NCBI GenBank assembly: GCA_963800975.1
Contig: CAWDDB010000021.1
Coordinates: 62,001-126,000 of the forward strand
Origin: JALYGY01 sp963800975
GTDB taxonomy: Bacteria > Actinomycetota > Rubrobacteria > Rubrobacterales > Rubrobacteraceae
Direction of reading: 5' to 3'
Length of the DNA: 64,000 nt
Part shown: piece by piece, positions 1 through 9,126 of the stretch
How the letters are laid out: every line of letters begins with the position of its first letter
Position numbering within the stretch: the stretch's first letter is position 1
Program-made: the position numbers and the translations under genes
The notes under the pieces: model-generated
The model's input: only the letters and a program-made list of their open reading frames with translations
Databases searched by the model: none
What the model was told of the DNA's origin: nothing

Positions 1-3
1 TGA

Positions 4-41
4 AGCCCTGCTACTGAGCCCTGCTACTGGCGGGGTAGCAG
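4..41. repeat. 13-bp tandem repeat and small hairpin at left edge
   Basis: Positions 4-16 and 17-29 are two exact copies of agccctgctactg. The second copy also forms a 7-bp inverted repeat (ctgctac at 21-27, gtagcag at 35-41). It lies just upstream of the first gene and may be the tail of an upstream terminator. Its function is not established. Confidence 0.4.
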
Positions 42-81
42 AAACCGCCCGATCCGGTCGTAGATACCGAGGGGGACGATC

Positions 82-726
82 TTGAAGATACTTTCCGTCG
101 AACAGCTGCAGATACCGGAGATACAGGTGATTAGGTTCGCCCGCTTCCGCGACGAGCGGGGCTACTTCACGGAGCACTTCAGGAGGGACGACTTCGACAA
201 CAGCCCCCTGACCCCGTTTATGGCGGGGGTCGAGTTCGTTCAGGCCAACGAGAGCTTCTCGAGGGCAACGACCGTCAGGGGCCTGCACTTCCAGTGGAAC
301 CCGTACATGGGCAAGCTGGTCAGAACCGTGCAGGGGCACATGGTGGATCTGGTGCTCGACATCCGCAAAGGATCGCCGACCTTCGGCATGGCCATAGCCC
401 ACGACATGCCGTCCGACGTCGGCGGGGAGCACAACGAGTGGATCTGGGTCCCGCCCGGCTTCGCGCACGGGAACGCGTTTCCCGAAGACACGACGATAGA
501 GTACTTCTGCTCGGGCCAGTACAGCCCGGGTAACGAGGCCGGGATCTCGCCGCTCGCGGACGACATCGACTGGTCCCTGTGCGGCCAGAGCCTCTACGAG
601 GCCTTTCACGACATCGCGTCCGGCACACACCTTATGACGGACAAAGACAGGAACGGCCTCACCGTCGCGGCCTGGGAGAGGGACGATAGGTCCGAGAACT
701 TCGTCTACGGCTCCGAAGGCGGGTGA
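82..726 (+). CDS. rmlC: dTDP-4-dehydrorhamnose 3,5-epimerase family protein (RmlC-like)
   Basis: A cytoplasmic cupin enzyme expected to epimerise C3 and C5 of dTDP-4-keto-6-deoxyglucose, the third step of dTDP-L-rhamnose synthesis. Family landmarks are visible: RDERGYFTE near residue 23, RGLHF with the presumed catalytic His at about 69, DIRKGSPTFG near 108, and WVPPGFAHGN near 128. At 214 aa it is slightly longer than the usual 180-200 aa. The TTG start at 82 is chosen because a purine-rich ribosome site (gaggggga, 69-76) sits at good spacing. It fits with rmlD at 23.5 kb, while rmlA and rmlB are not in the window. A related sugar 3,5-epimerase acting on another nucleotide sugar is possible. 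Confidence 0.8.
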   Translation: MKILSVEQLQIPEIQVIRFARFRDERGYFTEHFRRDDFDNSPLTPFMAGVEFVQANESFSRATTVRGLHFQWNPYMGKLVRTVQGHMVDLVLDIRKGSPTFGMAIAHDMPSDVGGEHNEWIWVPPGFAHGNAFPEDTTIEYFCSGQYSPGNEAGISPLADDIDWSLCGQSLYEAFHDIASGTHLMTDKDRNGLTVAAWERDDRSENFVYGSEGG

Positions 727-760
727 GGCGTAGGGGCGCTTCGCGAAGCGCCCCTACGCC
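727..760. terminator. Perfect 34-bp palindrome between convergent genes
   Basis: Bases 727-743 and 744-760 are exact reverse complements with the core ttcgcgaa. The palindrome starts directly after the rmlC stop and lies before the 3' end of the convergent glycosyltransferase, so it most likely acts as a bidirectional terminator. There is no long T tract. Confidence 0.7.
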
Positions 761-818
761 TTCTCGCCGGATTGGCCTTCTGGAGTACGACAGCCCGCGC
801 CGACCACCCTGATTCCTG

Positions 819-1817
819 TTACCCGCGCCTGTCGCGCAGCCTGCGCGCTATGCTCGCCGTGGCGGCGAGGGACGACTCCCTGAGCAGGCGCCGTATCTCG
901 GGTACCGGGACCTTCCTCTTGCCCTGTATGCCGCGCCGCTTCTCGAGCATCAGCGGTAGGGCTCGCCGAGCCTCCGCCAGCCCGCGCAGGTGCGGGCCCA
1001 GGGTTCCGGTCGCGGAGGCGACGAGCAGCCGCGCGAGCTGGCCGAGGACGAAGAACGGCAGCACGTGGGGTAAGGCGGAGAGCGGAAGGTTCTTCACCAG
1101 CAGGCTTATAGAGTTGCGGGTCCCGAGCCGGGTCGCGGTCGCGCTCCGCTTGCCGCCCGTCGTGGCCGACCCCATGTGGTAGACGACCGCGTCCGGGACG
1201 TAGAGGCAGCGGTAGCCGGCGAGCTGGGCCCTGAAGCTGAGGTCGCCGTCTTCGCAGTAGGATACGAAGTCTTCGTCGAAGAGCCCGACGACGTCGAGCA
1301 TCTCGCGGCGGTAGAACGCCGCCGCCGCGCACGCCGAGAACACGTAGGCCGGGAGGTCGAACTGTCCGCGGTCCCGCTCGCCGTGGCCGAGGCGGTAGGG
1401 GAGGCCGCTGAGCCTGAGGGCGTCGCCAGCCCCGTCCAGCAGTCGCCTGTCGCCGAAGTCGACCAGCTTGCTCGCGAAGAAGCCGGCCTCGGGGTGCCCG
1501 TCCGCCGCGCGCACGAGCGCCTGCAGCCAGCCGGGGTCCTGCTCCGTGTCGTTGTTCAGGAGCGCCACCAGATCGGTCGTCGAGGCCGAGATACCGGCGT
1601 TCACCGCCGCCGCGAACCCGCGGTTCTCCCCGAGCGGGATGACCCGCACCTCCGGGAAGCCAAGGCGCGCTCGCTCTGGCGAACCGTCGGTGGAGCCGTT
1701 GTCGACCAGGACGGTTTCGAAGTCGCGAAAGGTCTGGCGGCGCAGGGAACCGAGGCAGAGGTCGAGAAATCTCTCGCCGTTCCAGTTGGGGATAACGACC
1801 GTAACGCGGGAGGGCAA
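819..1817 (-). CDS. Family 2 glycosyltransferase (rhamnosyltransferase-like)
   Basis: A GT-A fold glycosyltransferase predicted to add a sugar from a nucleotide donor to a growing surface glycan on the inner membrane face. The N-terminus has the classic VTVVIPNWNGERFLD start, followed by LVDNGSTDGS, the metal-binding region LLNNDTEQD, and the FDEDFVSYCEDGDLS acceptor/base region. The C-terminus has a short hydrophobic stretch and basic residues, suggesting membrane association. A TTG start at 1817 lies 4 bp after the stop of the ABC ATPase gene, so the two should be co-transcribed; a CTG at 1829 is an alternative. About 332 aa, normal for the family. The sugar specificity cannot be read from sequence. 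Confidence 0.85.
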   Translation of the reverse strand: MPSRVTVVIPNWNGERFLDLCLGSLRRQTFRDFETVLVDNGSTDGSPERARLGFPEVRVIPLGENRGFAAAVNAGISASTTDLVALLNNDTEQDPGWLQALVRAADGHPEAGFFASKLVDFGDRRLLDGAGDALRLSGLPYRLGHGERDRGQFDLPAYVFSACAAAAFYRREMLDVVGLFDEDFVSYCEDGDLSFRAQLAGYRCLYVPDAVVYHMGSATTGGKRSATATRLGTRNSISLLVKNLPLSALPHVLPFFVLGQLARLLVASATGTLGPHLRGLAEARRALPLMLEKRRGIQGKRKVPVPEIRRLLRESSLAATASIARRLRDRRG

Positions 1818-1821
1818 GGCT

Positions 1822-3144
1822 TCAGGCAGACCTGGTCGGCCTCTCCCGCTCGTCCTCCGGGCCGCGTATCTCGACCCACGTGGGCAGGTGGACCAGGCTA
1901 CCGAAGGAGAGCTCGCTTCCGGAGTTGGAGATCCTGAATGAGGCCTCTTCCTCCACCCGCTCCAGCGCCGGGTCCTCCCCGCTGCCGGCGGAGATGGCGG
2001 CTCCCACGGCGTACTTGCCGGGCCGGAGCGGCACCTCGAACGCGAAGTCCACCGTGGTCTCCTCGCCAGCCTGTCTCGGACCGGGTGGGACCTCCTCCCT
2101 GGTCGTGTCGGTCGAGAACACATCCACCCCGGCCCGCTTGCTGTGCAACTTGATGCCGATGGTGCTCTCCTCCAGGGCCGCCGCGTAACGCGCGCTCACC
2201 CTGACGGTTATCCTCGACCCCGAAGGCACCTCGTCGGCCGGCTCCCCGCCCTCGTCGAGAACCTGCACCCCGAGGACCTCCGCCAGCTTCACGTCGTCGT
2301 CTCGGGCCTGGGTCTTGCCAGACCCGACGCCCTCGAGGTCCTCTTCCTCCTCGCGTTCGAGCATGTCGTCGATGCCGCGGTCCGAGTCGCCGGGGCGGGC
2401 GTCCTTCTCCTGGGCCTTCTCGATCAGCTCCCTGTAGTGGTCAGCCACCTCCTGAGGATTGCCCTGCGTTATGAGCCGTCCCTTGTGGAGCAGCACGGCG
2501 TCGGTGCAGAACTTCTTCACCATGCCCATGCTGTGCGAGACGAAAAGGATGGTCGTGCCGGATTCGCGCAGGTCGTACATCCGCTGCAGCGTCTTCTTCT
2601 TGAAGGCCGCGTCGCCGGCCGAGAGCGCCTCGTCCAGGACCAGGACCTCGGGATCCACGTTCACCGCGACGGCGAAGCCGAGGCGCGACTTCATACCGCT
2701 CGAGTAGGTCCTGACCGGCTGGTCCATGAAGTCCCCGATCTCCGCGAACGCCTCTATCTCGTCGAAGCGCGCCAGCATCTCGTCATGGTCTATGCCGAGG
2801 ATCAGGCCGTTCAGCATGGCGTTCTCGCGGCCCGTGAACTCGGGGTTGAAGCCCGAGCCGAGCCCGAAGATGGCCGTGAGCCGTCCCCTGACTTCGACCG
2901 AGCCGGTCGTGGGCTGCAGTACGCCGGAGATGATCCTGAGCAGCGTGCTCTTGCCTGCGCCATTGCGGCCAAGGATGCCAAGGGTGGTGCCCGGCTTCAC
3001 CTCGAGGTCCACCTCCTGCAGCGCCCAGAAGTCGTGGCTGCGCTTGACCTTGCCGAAGCTCAGGGTCTCCCTGAGCAGCGAGGAGCGGCTCGGGGAGATC
3101 TTGTACCTCTTGCCTATACCCTCGAGGGAGACGGCCGACGTCAC
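1822..3144 (-). CDS. wzt: Polysaccharide ABC exporter, ATP-binding subunit (Wzt/TagH type)
   Basis: The ATPase that powers export of a completed lipid-linked polysaccharide. Walker A GRNGAGKST is at residues 59-67, the ABC signature TYSSGM around 146-151, and Walker B VLVLDEA at 167-173. After the ATPase (about 1-245) comes an acidic linker and then a beta-rich C-terminal domain (about 290-440) like the Wzt domain that recognises the chain end in O-antigen exporters. That extra domain, 440 aa in total, suggests that chain capping or modification is read before export. It overlaps the permease gene by 4 bp and is followed by a glycosyltransferase, typical of an ABC-dependent glycan operon. Confidence 0.93.
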   Translation of the reverse strand: MTSAVSLEGIGKRYKISPSRSSLLRETLSFGKVKRSHDFWALQEVDLEVKPGTTLGILGRNGAGKSTLLRIISGVLQPTTGSVEVRGRLTAIFGLGSGFNPEFTGRENAMLNGLILGIDHDEMLARFDEIEAFAEIGDFMDQPVRTYSSGMKSRLGFAVAVNVDPEVLVLDEALSAGDAAFKKKTLQRMYDLRESGTTILFVSHSMGMVKKFCTDAVLLHKGRLITQGNPQEVADHYRELIEKAQEKDARPGDSDRGIDDMLEREEEEDLEGVGSGKTQARDDDVKLAEVLGVQVLDEGGEPADEVPSGSRITVRVSARYAAALEESTIGIKLHSKRAGVDVFSTDTTREEVPPGPRQAGEETTVDFAFEVPLRPGKYAVGAAISAGSGEDPALERVEEEASFRISNSGSELSFGSLVHLPTWVEIRGPEDERERPTRSA

Positions 3145-3986
3145 ACCAGGTCCGCGAAGTTCGGTTTGAGCCGGATGAAGAGGGCGAAAGACACGATAAA
3201 CAGGGCCACGGAGAACAGGGTGAAGTAGAGCGTCGACTGCGCGCCGGGGAGCTCGCCGAGCAGGATCAGGTCCCTGTAGGCGTTGACCAGGTAGGCGAGC
3301 GGGTTGTAGTCGACGACCCAGCGCAGGCGCTCGGGCAGCCGCTCGGGCGTCCAGATTATGGGGGTGAGGAAGAACATACCCCGGATAAAGGGGCGCATGA
3401 TCTCGGCCACGTCTGGCAGGTAGGTGCCGAGGACCGCCATCAGGTAGGTCAGACCGAGTATAAACACGATCTGCAGCACGACGATAAAGGGCATGAGCAG
3501 AACCGTCCAGTAGAGCGGCTGCCCGAAGACGAGCAGCACTATCAGGAGGGCGCCGAGGCCGAAGAACTTGTCTATCATGGAGGCTATGGTGTTGGTGAAC
3601 GGGAGCAGCTCGAGCGGGAAGACCACCTTCTGCACCAGCCCAGCGTTCCCCTTGATGCTGTTTATGCCCTTGTTGAGGGCCTCCGAGAAGGCCAGGAATG
3701 GCAGCAGCCCGCAGTAGAGGAACAGCCCGAAGTTGAGGTTGGGGTCCTCCTCGACCTCCCTGAACCTGAGGCCAACGATCTCGGAGAAGATGAGGGTGAG
3801 GAAGAAGACCCAGACCAGCGGCCCCAGTATCGCCCAGGCGAAGCCGAGGTAGGACCTGCGGTAGCTGCGGGTTACCTGGCGCCGGATGAAGTAGCCGACC
3901 AGCCAGCGGCGGTGGTAGAACGAGGCCAGGGCGTCGAAGAACGCGCCCAGCTGGCTTTTCTTCGCGCTAGTTGTGTGCGTGGCCAA
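3141..3986 (-). CDS. wzm: Polysaccharide ABC exporter, permease subunit (Wzm/TagG type)
   Basis: An integral membrane partner of the downstream ATPase, forming the channel for lipid-linked polysaccharide. At 281 aa it shows about six hydrophobic segments and ABC2-type features: RRSYLGFAWAILGPLVW near residue 42, VFPLELLPFTN in the middle, and a FFLTPIIWTPERLP loop typical of the family. The start is TTG at 3986 with a good ribosome site (gaggtgaagga) just upstream. Its stop overlaps the ATPase start (ATGA), so the two subunits are probably translationally coupled. It has the clear hallmarks of the Wzm/TagG/RfbA family. Confidence 0.93.
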   Translation of the reverse strand: MATHTTSAKKSQLGAFFDALASFYHRRWLVGYFIRRQVTRSYRRSYLGFAWAILGPLVWVFFLTLIFSEIVGLRFREVEEDPNLNFGLFLYCGLLPFLAFSEALNKGINSIKGNAGLVQKVVFPLELLPFTNTIASMIDKFFGLGALLIVLLVFGQPLYWTVLLMPFIVVLQIVFILGLTYLMAVLGTYLPDVAEIMRPFIRGMFFLTPIIWTPERLPERLRWVVDYNPLAYLVNAYRDLILLGELPGAQSTLYFTLFSVALFIVSFALFIRLKPNFADLV

Positions 3987-4057
3987 TTCGGTCCTTCACC
4001 TCGCCGGTAGTGTATGCCCTGGGCCCGGGGTGCGCAGGCCGCGGCAAGTTTACCTTG

Positions 4058-4080
4058 CGGGCTGGGCGGCTTCCAGCCCG
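4058..4080. terminator. Hairpin between amidase 3' end and permease 5' end
   Basis: An 8-bp perfect stem (cgggctgg / ccagcccg) with a 7-base loop lies directly after the amidase stop on the minus strand. It could attenuate or end transcription before the exporter operon. There is no clear T run. Confidence 0.4.
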
Positions 4081-4086
4081 AGCCGT

Positions 4087-5214
4087 CTACCTGTAGCGCT
4101 TGACCAGCTTCAGGTACTTGTTGTAGCCGAAGTGAGGTCCGGGGCAGCTCTTGCTGACCCCCGGCACGTTGCGGTGCAGCACGATGTGGTCCTTGTTCAC
4201 CGGGATGTTGTAGCGCCTCGAGAGGTAGGCCGAGAGCCTGGCCGAGGTCTCGTACTTGCCCCGGAACGCCTTGCGGCTGCTCGCGAACCCCGAATGCTCG
4301 ATGCCTATGCTGCGCCTGTTGTAGTTCCAGTTGCCCGCGTGGTAGGCGATATCCGCCTCGCGTACGCACTGGGCGACCTTGCCCCTCTTGCCGACGACGT
4401 AGTGCGCCGAGACGCCAGACCTCCGGTCCCCGAACCAGTTTATGGTGCCGGGGTAGGAGCCCTCGGCGATGTGGATGACTATGAGGTCTATCTCGCGGGC
4501 GCCCCTTCTTGCCTGGCAGAAGTTGATGGACCTGACGCACGAGCGGCCGCCGTTCCAGTAGGCCGACCTCCACTCCGCCCTCCTGTAATCCGCGCCCCTC
4601 CTGCGCCTGGCCTTGAAGTCCATGCCGGGCACCGCCACCCTGCGCGGCGACAACGACAGCCGCTCGCCGGTCGAGGTGGTCGCGGAGACGCCGATCTGGA
4701 GCGTCTCGTAGACCTCGATGGCGTAGAGGTCGATGCCGCCGTACTCCGTGAGCGCCTCCTGCCACCCGCCTAGCTCCGCGGGCCTGTCGGGGCCCTGGAT
4801 GTCCGCGAGAACCGCCGCCCCGCCTCGGATGTTGGCCTCGCGGTCGTTCTTGAGCTCCTCCTCGGAGAGGCCCGTCAGCTCGGCCGCCCTGCCAAGCGAG
4901 TTCTCGGAGGGGTTCTGCACGAGCTGCATGATGCCGTAGGCGCCGCGCCCGTGGATGTCGCCCTCCCGGTACGCGCTGGCCTCTGGGGGTGGCATCTCCC
5001 AGTCCGTGTTCACGTAGCCCATAGCTACGAGTATCTCTTTGGGCACACCGTACTCGGCCGCCGCCGCCTCGAACTCGGCCGCCAGCGAGGTTTCCTCCCT
5101 GGCAAAAACCCGGCCGCCCGCGGTGCCGAGCAGGACCGCGTTCGCCAGCCCTACCCCGCCGAGCCTGAGAAACTCCCTGCGGTCCATCCCCCCGAACGAA
5201 TGCTCCGTACGCAC
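4087..5214 (-). CDS. Tat-exported N-acetylmuramoyl-L-alanine amidase with lysozyme-like N-terminal domain
   Basis: A predicted secreted cell-wall hydrolase. A twin-arginine signal (DRREFLRLGG, residues 11-20) with a hydrophobic core opens the protein. Residues about 45-165 look like a lytic transglycosylase or lysozyme-type fold (RGAYGIMQLV, GGAAVLADIQG). Residues about 225-375 match the amidase_2/PGRP fold: VIHIAEGSYPGT with a zinc His, HRNVPG, and SCPGPHF with the other expected ligands. The GTG start at 5214 is preferred because of a very strong ribosome site (gaggaggggg); an ATG at 5187 is an alternative. Having two peptidoglycan-directed domains in one protein is unusual. It could open the wall for insertion of the exported glycan (inference). 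Confidence 0.8.
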   Translation of the reverse strand: MRTEHSFGGMDRREFLRLGGVGLANAVLLGTAGGRVFAREETSLAAEFEAAAAEYGVPKEILVAMGYVNTDWEMPPPEASAYREGDIHGRGAYGIMQLVQNPSENSLGRAAELTGLSEEELKNDREANIRGGAAVLADIQGPDRPAELGGWQEALTEYGGIDLYAIEVYETLQIGVSATTSTGERLSLSPRRVAVPGMDFKARRRRGADYRRAEWRSAYWNGGRSCVRSINFCQARRGAREIDLIVIHIAEGSYPGTINWFGDRRSGVSAHYVVGKRGKVAQCVREADIAYHAGNWNYNRRSIGIEHSGFASSRKAFRGKYETSARLSAYLSRRYNIPVNKDHIVLHRNVPGVSKSCPGPHFGYNKYLKLVKRYR

Positions 5215-5280
5215 GATCCCCCTCCTCTGGATCCCCACGACGTCAGGCCCAGATGTCCCGGAGGCGGGGTCGGTACCACG

Positions 5281-5306
5281 GTCCGCGCGCGCCGACGCGC
5301 GCGGAC
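5281..5306. terminator. GC-rich hairpin between sulfatase and amidase genes
   Basis: An 11-bp perfect stem (gtccgcgcgcg / cgcgcgcggac) with a ccga loop lies in the 191-bp gap between two minus-strand genes. It probably separates their transcripts. No T tract follows in either direction, so activity is uncertain. Confidence 0.4.
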
Positions 5307-5405
5307 TCTGGCGGAGCGCGATCTCCCCCCTCCAGGAAGAAACGAGCCTGGTCTTCGGATCCATTATGGAACAGGAGGGACGAAAACGGAAGGCGAAGGG
5401 CCCCT

Positions 5406-6825
5406 CTAGCGGACCTCCGCCGAGCGGCAAAGGCCGGCCCGGCAGTCCCTGAGCGCCCCGAGCTGGGCCGAGAGGTCCTCGACGAGGGCGCGGTTGGCGG
5501 GGGCGTCGTGAGCGCTGCGTAGCTGGTAGGGGTCGCCCTCGAGATCGTAGAGCTCCCGATCTCCGCCGGCCCACTCTACGTAGGTGTGGCCGTTCGTCCG
5601 CACGGCCTGGTAGGTGGGGGTCACGTGCTCAACCAGCAAGCCCGTCCGCCACGCCCTCAGGGTCGGCTGCTCGGGGCGCAACAGCGGGACGAAGGACTTG
5701 CCGTCGACGAAGCCCGGCGGGTCCACGCCGGCCAGCTGGGCCAGGGTGGGGGCGAGGTCGTTGTTGGCGACCAGGTGGTCGACCTCCTGGTTCGGCACGC
5801 CGGGACCCCTGACGACGAGCGGAACCCTTATGGACTCCTCGTAGGCGAGGCTCTTGTCCACGCGGCGGTGCTCGCCCAGGAAAAAGCCGTTGTCCGAGGA
5901 GAAGATGATGTAGGTGTTGTCCATCTGGCCCGTATCCTGAAGCGCCCGGACCAGGGCCCCTATCATGTCGTCCACGGACTGCAGGGAGGCGAGGCGCTTG
6001 CGGTAGAGGTCGCCCAGGTCTTCTACCTCGTCGTGGCTGAGCTGGGGTCGTCGCACCACCTCCGGTTTGTCCGAGACGTCCTCCTCGTTGAAGGAGGGAG
6101 GCCTTGGCAGCGAGCGGCCCGAGAATAGTCCCTCGTGGCGCGCGGGCACGTAGCGCCGGGGAGTGGGGGGCGTTGGGCGCGACGAACGCGAAGAATGGGC
6201 TCCCGTCGCCCCTGCCGTTCCTGACGAAATCCACGGCCTTGTCCTTCAGCAGGTCGGTGTCGTGGCGGCGGTCGAGGTCGTAGCTCTTTACCTTCCCGTT
6301 CTCGTTCAGGCGGTACTCGCCGCCGGGGCTGTGGTAGGAGCCGAGCCAGCCGTACCACCTGTCCCACCCCGGCGGCACGTACCTCGTGTCGTCGTATCCG
6401 TTCATGTACTTGCCCGCGTAGAAGGTGTCGTAGCCGGCGCCGTTCAGCCAGGTCGCGATCGTCGAGCCCTCCCCATCCGGGCCGAGCTTCCTGAACTTGC
6501 CGTGACCCCCGTCGGGCGGGGAGTTGCCCGCGATCCCGGTGTTGTGGGAGTACTGGCCGCGCAGGTAGGTCGCGCGGCTGGGACAGCAGAGCGGGTCGGT
6601 GACCACGGCGTTCTCGAAAATCGTGCCCTTCTCCACGAGAAGGGACTCAAGCTCGGGCATAACGGAGACCGAGCGAGCGTCCAGGTCGTCGGTGAGGATA
6701 AAGACTATGTTTGGCCGCTCCCTCGTCTGGGCGGCGCCCTCGTCCACCTGACCCGGCGGCGCCGCGACGCCGACGAAGATCAGCGCGGCAAGCAAGATCG
6801 CCCTCGATATCCTGGGGTGGAGCAT
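5406..6825 (-). pseudogene. Secreted sulfatase with one frameshift
   Basis: A type I sulfatase that would remove sulfate esters outside the cell. It has a hydrophobic signal peptide after the ATG at 6825, the metal site ILTDDLDA, and the formylglycine site CCPSRA followed by LRGQYSHN. The frame breaks near 6152-6155, after the APNAPHSP motif. The rest continues in another frame from about 6149 to 5406 (PSFNEEDVSDKP, FSSDNGFFLGEHR, ending in a CxxGLC motif). Joined together the two parts make a full-length sulfatase of about 470 aa similar to the other five in the window. A single-base error in the sequence is as likely as a true pseudogene. Confidence 0.85.
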
Positions 6826-6942
6826 CACGAGCCGAAGGCTAGCACCTGCCCCGTGGCGGCGCACCCTGGGGCCGGGCGCGGCCCGCCACGGCGCCGGATC
6901 CCTCGCGTTTGCCTGCGGCCGCATTTGTGCGAGTATAGGGTC

Positions 6943-7995
6943 GTGGATCGCCGGATAAACACCGCAATCGAAGCTGTCAAGGATCGGGCCGCGGCGACCG
7001 CGCTGGCCCTCAGGAGGGTGGCGAAGAAGAGCCGGACGCTGAGGCGGGCCAGGGCGCTAACGGCGGGCAGGGGCCGGCAGGTCCAGCTCGAGCTCGCCAG
7101 GGCGCGCGCGGCGCTCGCCGGCGAGGGGAGCGGGACCCGGTCCGCCGTGGACCCCGCGAACATGATCTGGATCTTCGGCTCCGGGCGCAGCGGCAGCACC
7201 TGGTTGCGCGCCATGATGTCCGAGTTGGGCGCTCACCGGGTGTGGGAGGAGCCGATGGTCGGAAGGCTCTTCGGCGAGTTCTACGCGAAGGCCCCGCAGG
7301 AGAACAGGCGCTCCGCGGACTTCATAATGGGGGATGTGATCCGCAAGGGGTGGGTGAGGTCCATAAGGAACTTCGTCCTGGACGGGGCGGGCTACTCCAA
7401 CCCCCGGATCGGTCGCGAGGAGTACCTCGTGATCAAGGAGCCCAACGGCTCGGTGGGCGCGGCGCTCCTCATGGAGGCGTTGCCCGAGAGCCGGATGGTC
7501 TTGCTGGTCCGCGACCCGAGGGACGTCGTCGCCTCTGTGCTCGACGCCGCCAGCGAGGGTGGCTGGCTGTACGAGAGCCGCAACGGCGGGTCGTCGAAGA
7601 GGCGCGCCGCGGCCGAGAAGAGGCCGCGGGCCTTCGCAGGCGAGAGGGCCCGCGTGTACCGGCGGGGCGTGCAGAACGCCAAGCTCGCCTACGACGCCCA
7701 CGACGGTCCCAAGGTCGTGATCCGCTACGAGGACCTGGTCTCGGACACCCTCGCGAGCATGCGCCGCCTCTACGCCACGCTCGGAGTAGAGGTGGACCCG
7801 GACGAGCTGGCGCGGGCCGTCGAGAAGCACTCGTGGACCAACGTCCCCGAGGAGGACAAGGGCAGGGGCAAGTTCTACCGCAAGGCCAGCCCCGGCGCCT
7901 GGCGGGAGGATCTCACGCCCGAGCAGGCGAAGACGGTTGAGCGCATCACAGCCCCCCTCCTGCGGGACTTCTACCCGGACAGAACGGAGTTTTAG
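6943..7995 (+). CDS. PAPS-dependent sulfotransferase, class A
   Basis: A cytoplasmic enzyme expected to transfer sulfate from PAPS to a sugar of the glycan. The 5'-phosphosulfate loop is SGRSGSTW at residues 80-87, the 3'-phosphate loop is RDPRDVVAS at 190-198, and a FYRKASPGAW motif near the C-terminus is the likely counterpart of the RKGxxGDW motif. A middle block, KEPNGSVGA, is shared with all class A members here. The N-terminal 60 residues are basic, Ala-rich and helical. The GTG start at 6943 was chosen because upstream reading has no homologous residues. About 350 aa. The acceptor is unknown. Confidence 0.88.
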   Translation: MDRRINTAIEAVKDRAAATALALRRVAKKSRTLRRARALTAGRGRQVQLELARARAALAGEGSGTRSAVDPANMIWIFGSGRSGSTWLRAMMSELGAHRVWEEPMVGRLFGEFYAKAPQENRRSADFIMGDVIRKGWVRSIRNFVLDGAGYSNPRIGREEYLVIKEPNGSVGAALLMEALPESRMVLLVRDPRDVVASVLDAASEGGWLYESRNGGSSKRRAAAEKRPRAFAGERARVYRRGVQNAKLAYDAHDGPKVVIRYEDLVSDTLASMRRLYATLGVEVDPDELARAVEKHSWTNVPEEDKGRGKFYRKASPGAWREDLTPEQAKTVERITAPLLRDFYPDRTEF

Positions 7996-8094
7996 GCCTC
8001 CCGGGAAGGGCCGGTCATCAGGCCGGCGAGCCGCCGAGAATTCTTTGCTATCCTACCGTGCGGTAGAAGCATGAGAGATCGAAGAGGGGTTTCG

Positions 8095-9126
8095 ATGCCC
8101 GTACTCAGACAGCAATTTAGCGTTGCGGCGAAGGGGTTGAGGGCTTTCCTCAACCTGGAAGCCGGCGTCACGCGTGCCACCGAAGATGCCCTGCAGGAGC
8201 AGGACCGGGCGACAAACCGGAACCGGGGCGCGAGCGGGAACGGGGCGGTGGCGCAGCCGACCACCGGCCACGCGGGCAGCCGCCTCATGCCGGAGAACAT
8301 ACTCTGGATCTTCGGCTCAGGGCGCAGCGGCAGCACCTGGCTCTCCTCCATGATGGGCGACCTCACGGGGCAGGTGGTCTGGGGCGAGCCTTGGGTGGGC
8401 TCGCTATTCGGCAACTTCTACTACCACCAGGACGAAAAGAGACGGCGGAACCACCAGTTCATCATGGGGGGTCACAGGGAGAGCTGGCTGAGGTCCATGA
8501 GGAACTTCGTTCTGGACGCCGCGGCCGTCAACTTCCCGAACATCGGCAGGCACCACTACCTGGTCATCAAGGAACCCAACGGCTCGGTGGGCGCGCCCCT
8601 GATGATGGAGGCTCTCCCCGAGAGCCGGATGGTGCTGCTGGTTCGCGACCCGAGGGACGTGATCGCCTCCTCCCTGGACGCGCGCAGGGAAGGGGGCTGG
8701 AACTACAACAGGAACAAGGAGCGCTACAACAAAACCGGGAAGCAGCCGCCGACGGCGGGCTCGACCCGCTTCGCTGAGGGCCGAGCCGCGAACTACCTGC
8801 AGGGTATGGGCAACGCCAAGCAGGCATACGACGCCCACGAAGGTCCCAAGGTGTTGGTGCGCTACGAAGAGCTCAGGGCCGACGCCCTGGGCACCATGAA
8901 GCGCCTGTACTCCACCCTCGGGGTCCCCGTGGACGAGGAGGAGCTGGCCCGGGTGGTGGAGAAGCACTCCTGGGAGAACATCCCGGAGGAGAAGAAGGGG
9001 GAGGGCAAGTTCTACCGCAAGGCCACTCCCGGCTCCTGGCGCGAGGACCTCACGCCCGAGCAGATAGAGATAGTGGAGAGGGTCACGGCCCCCCTGCTAA
9101 AGGAGCTCTACCCCGAGAGGGTCTGA
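8095..9126 (+). CDS. PAPS-dependent sulfotransferase, class A
   Basis: A sister of the preceding gene, 343 aa from an ATG at 8095 with ribosome site gaagagggg (an ATG at 8071 is less likely). The starting residues MPVLRQQF resemble those of the sulfotransferases at 16.5 and 17.6 kb. PAPS loops are GSGRSGSTW near residue 74 and RDPRDVIAS near 185, with YRKATPGSWREDL near the end. Its last 297 bp up to position 9112 are base-for-base identical to the gene at 17589-18701, while the first two thirds differ, which suggests gene conversion. The last 19 bases overlap the 3' end of the convergent fusion gene. Confidence 0.9.
   Translation: MPVLRQQFSVAAKGLRAFLNLEAGVTRATEDALQEQDRATNRNRGASGNGAVAQPTTGHAGSRLMPENILWIFGSGRSGSTWLSSMMGDLTGQVVWGEPWVGSLFGNFYYHQDEKRRRNHQFIMGGHRESWLRSMRNFVLDAAAVNFPNIGRHHYLVIKEPNGSVGAPLMMEALPESRMVLLVRDPRDVIASSLDARREGGWNYNRNKERYNKTGKQPPTAGSTRFAEGRAANYLQGMGNAKQAYDAHEGPKVLVRYEELRADALGTMKRLYSTLGVPVDEEELARVVEKHSWENIPEEKKGEGKFYRKATPGSWREDLTPEQIEIVERVTAPLLKELYPERV
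8816..9112 (+). repeat. 297-bp exact repeat, copy 1 (sulfotransferase 3' module)
   Basis: Bases 8816-9112 match 18325-18621 without a difference that I could find by eye. The tract covers the C-terminal third of two class A sulfotransferase genes and stops sharply at both ends. Confidence 0.85.

Noticed and set aside
6163..6942. Upstream extension of the sulfotransferase frame at 6943
   Set aside because: The extension lies antisense to the sulfatase, is rich in Val/Gly/Arg, and aligns with none of the sister proteins; the GTG at 6943 gives the expected length.
9108..9126. 19-bp overlap of convergent gene ends
   Set aside because: Overlap of convergent stops is common in compact genomes, and the overlap follows from the shared 3' module. 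I see no sign of antisense regulation.
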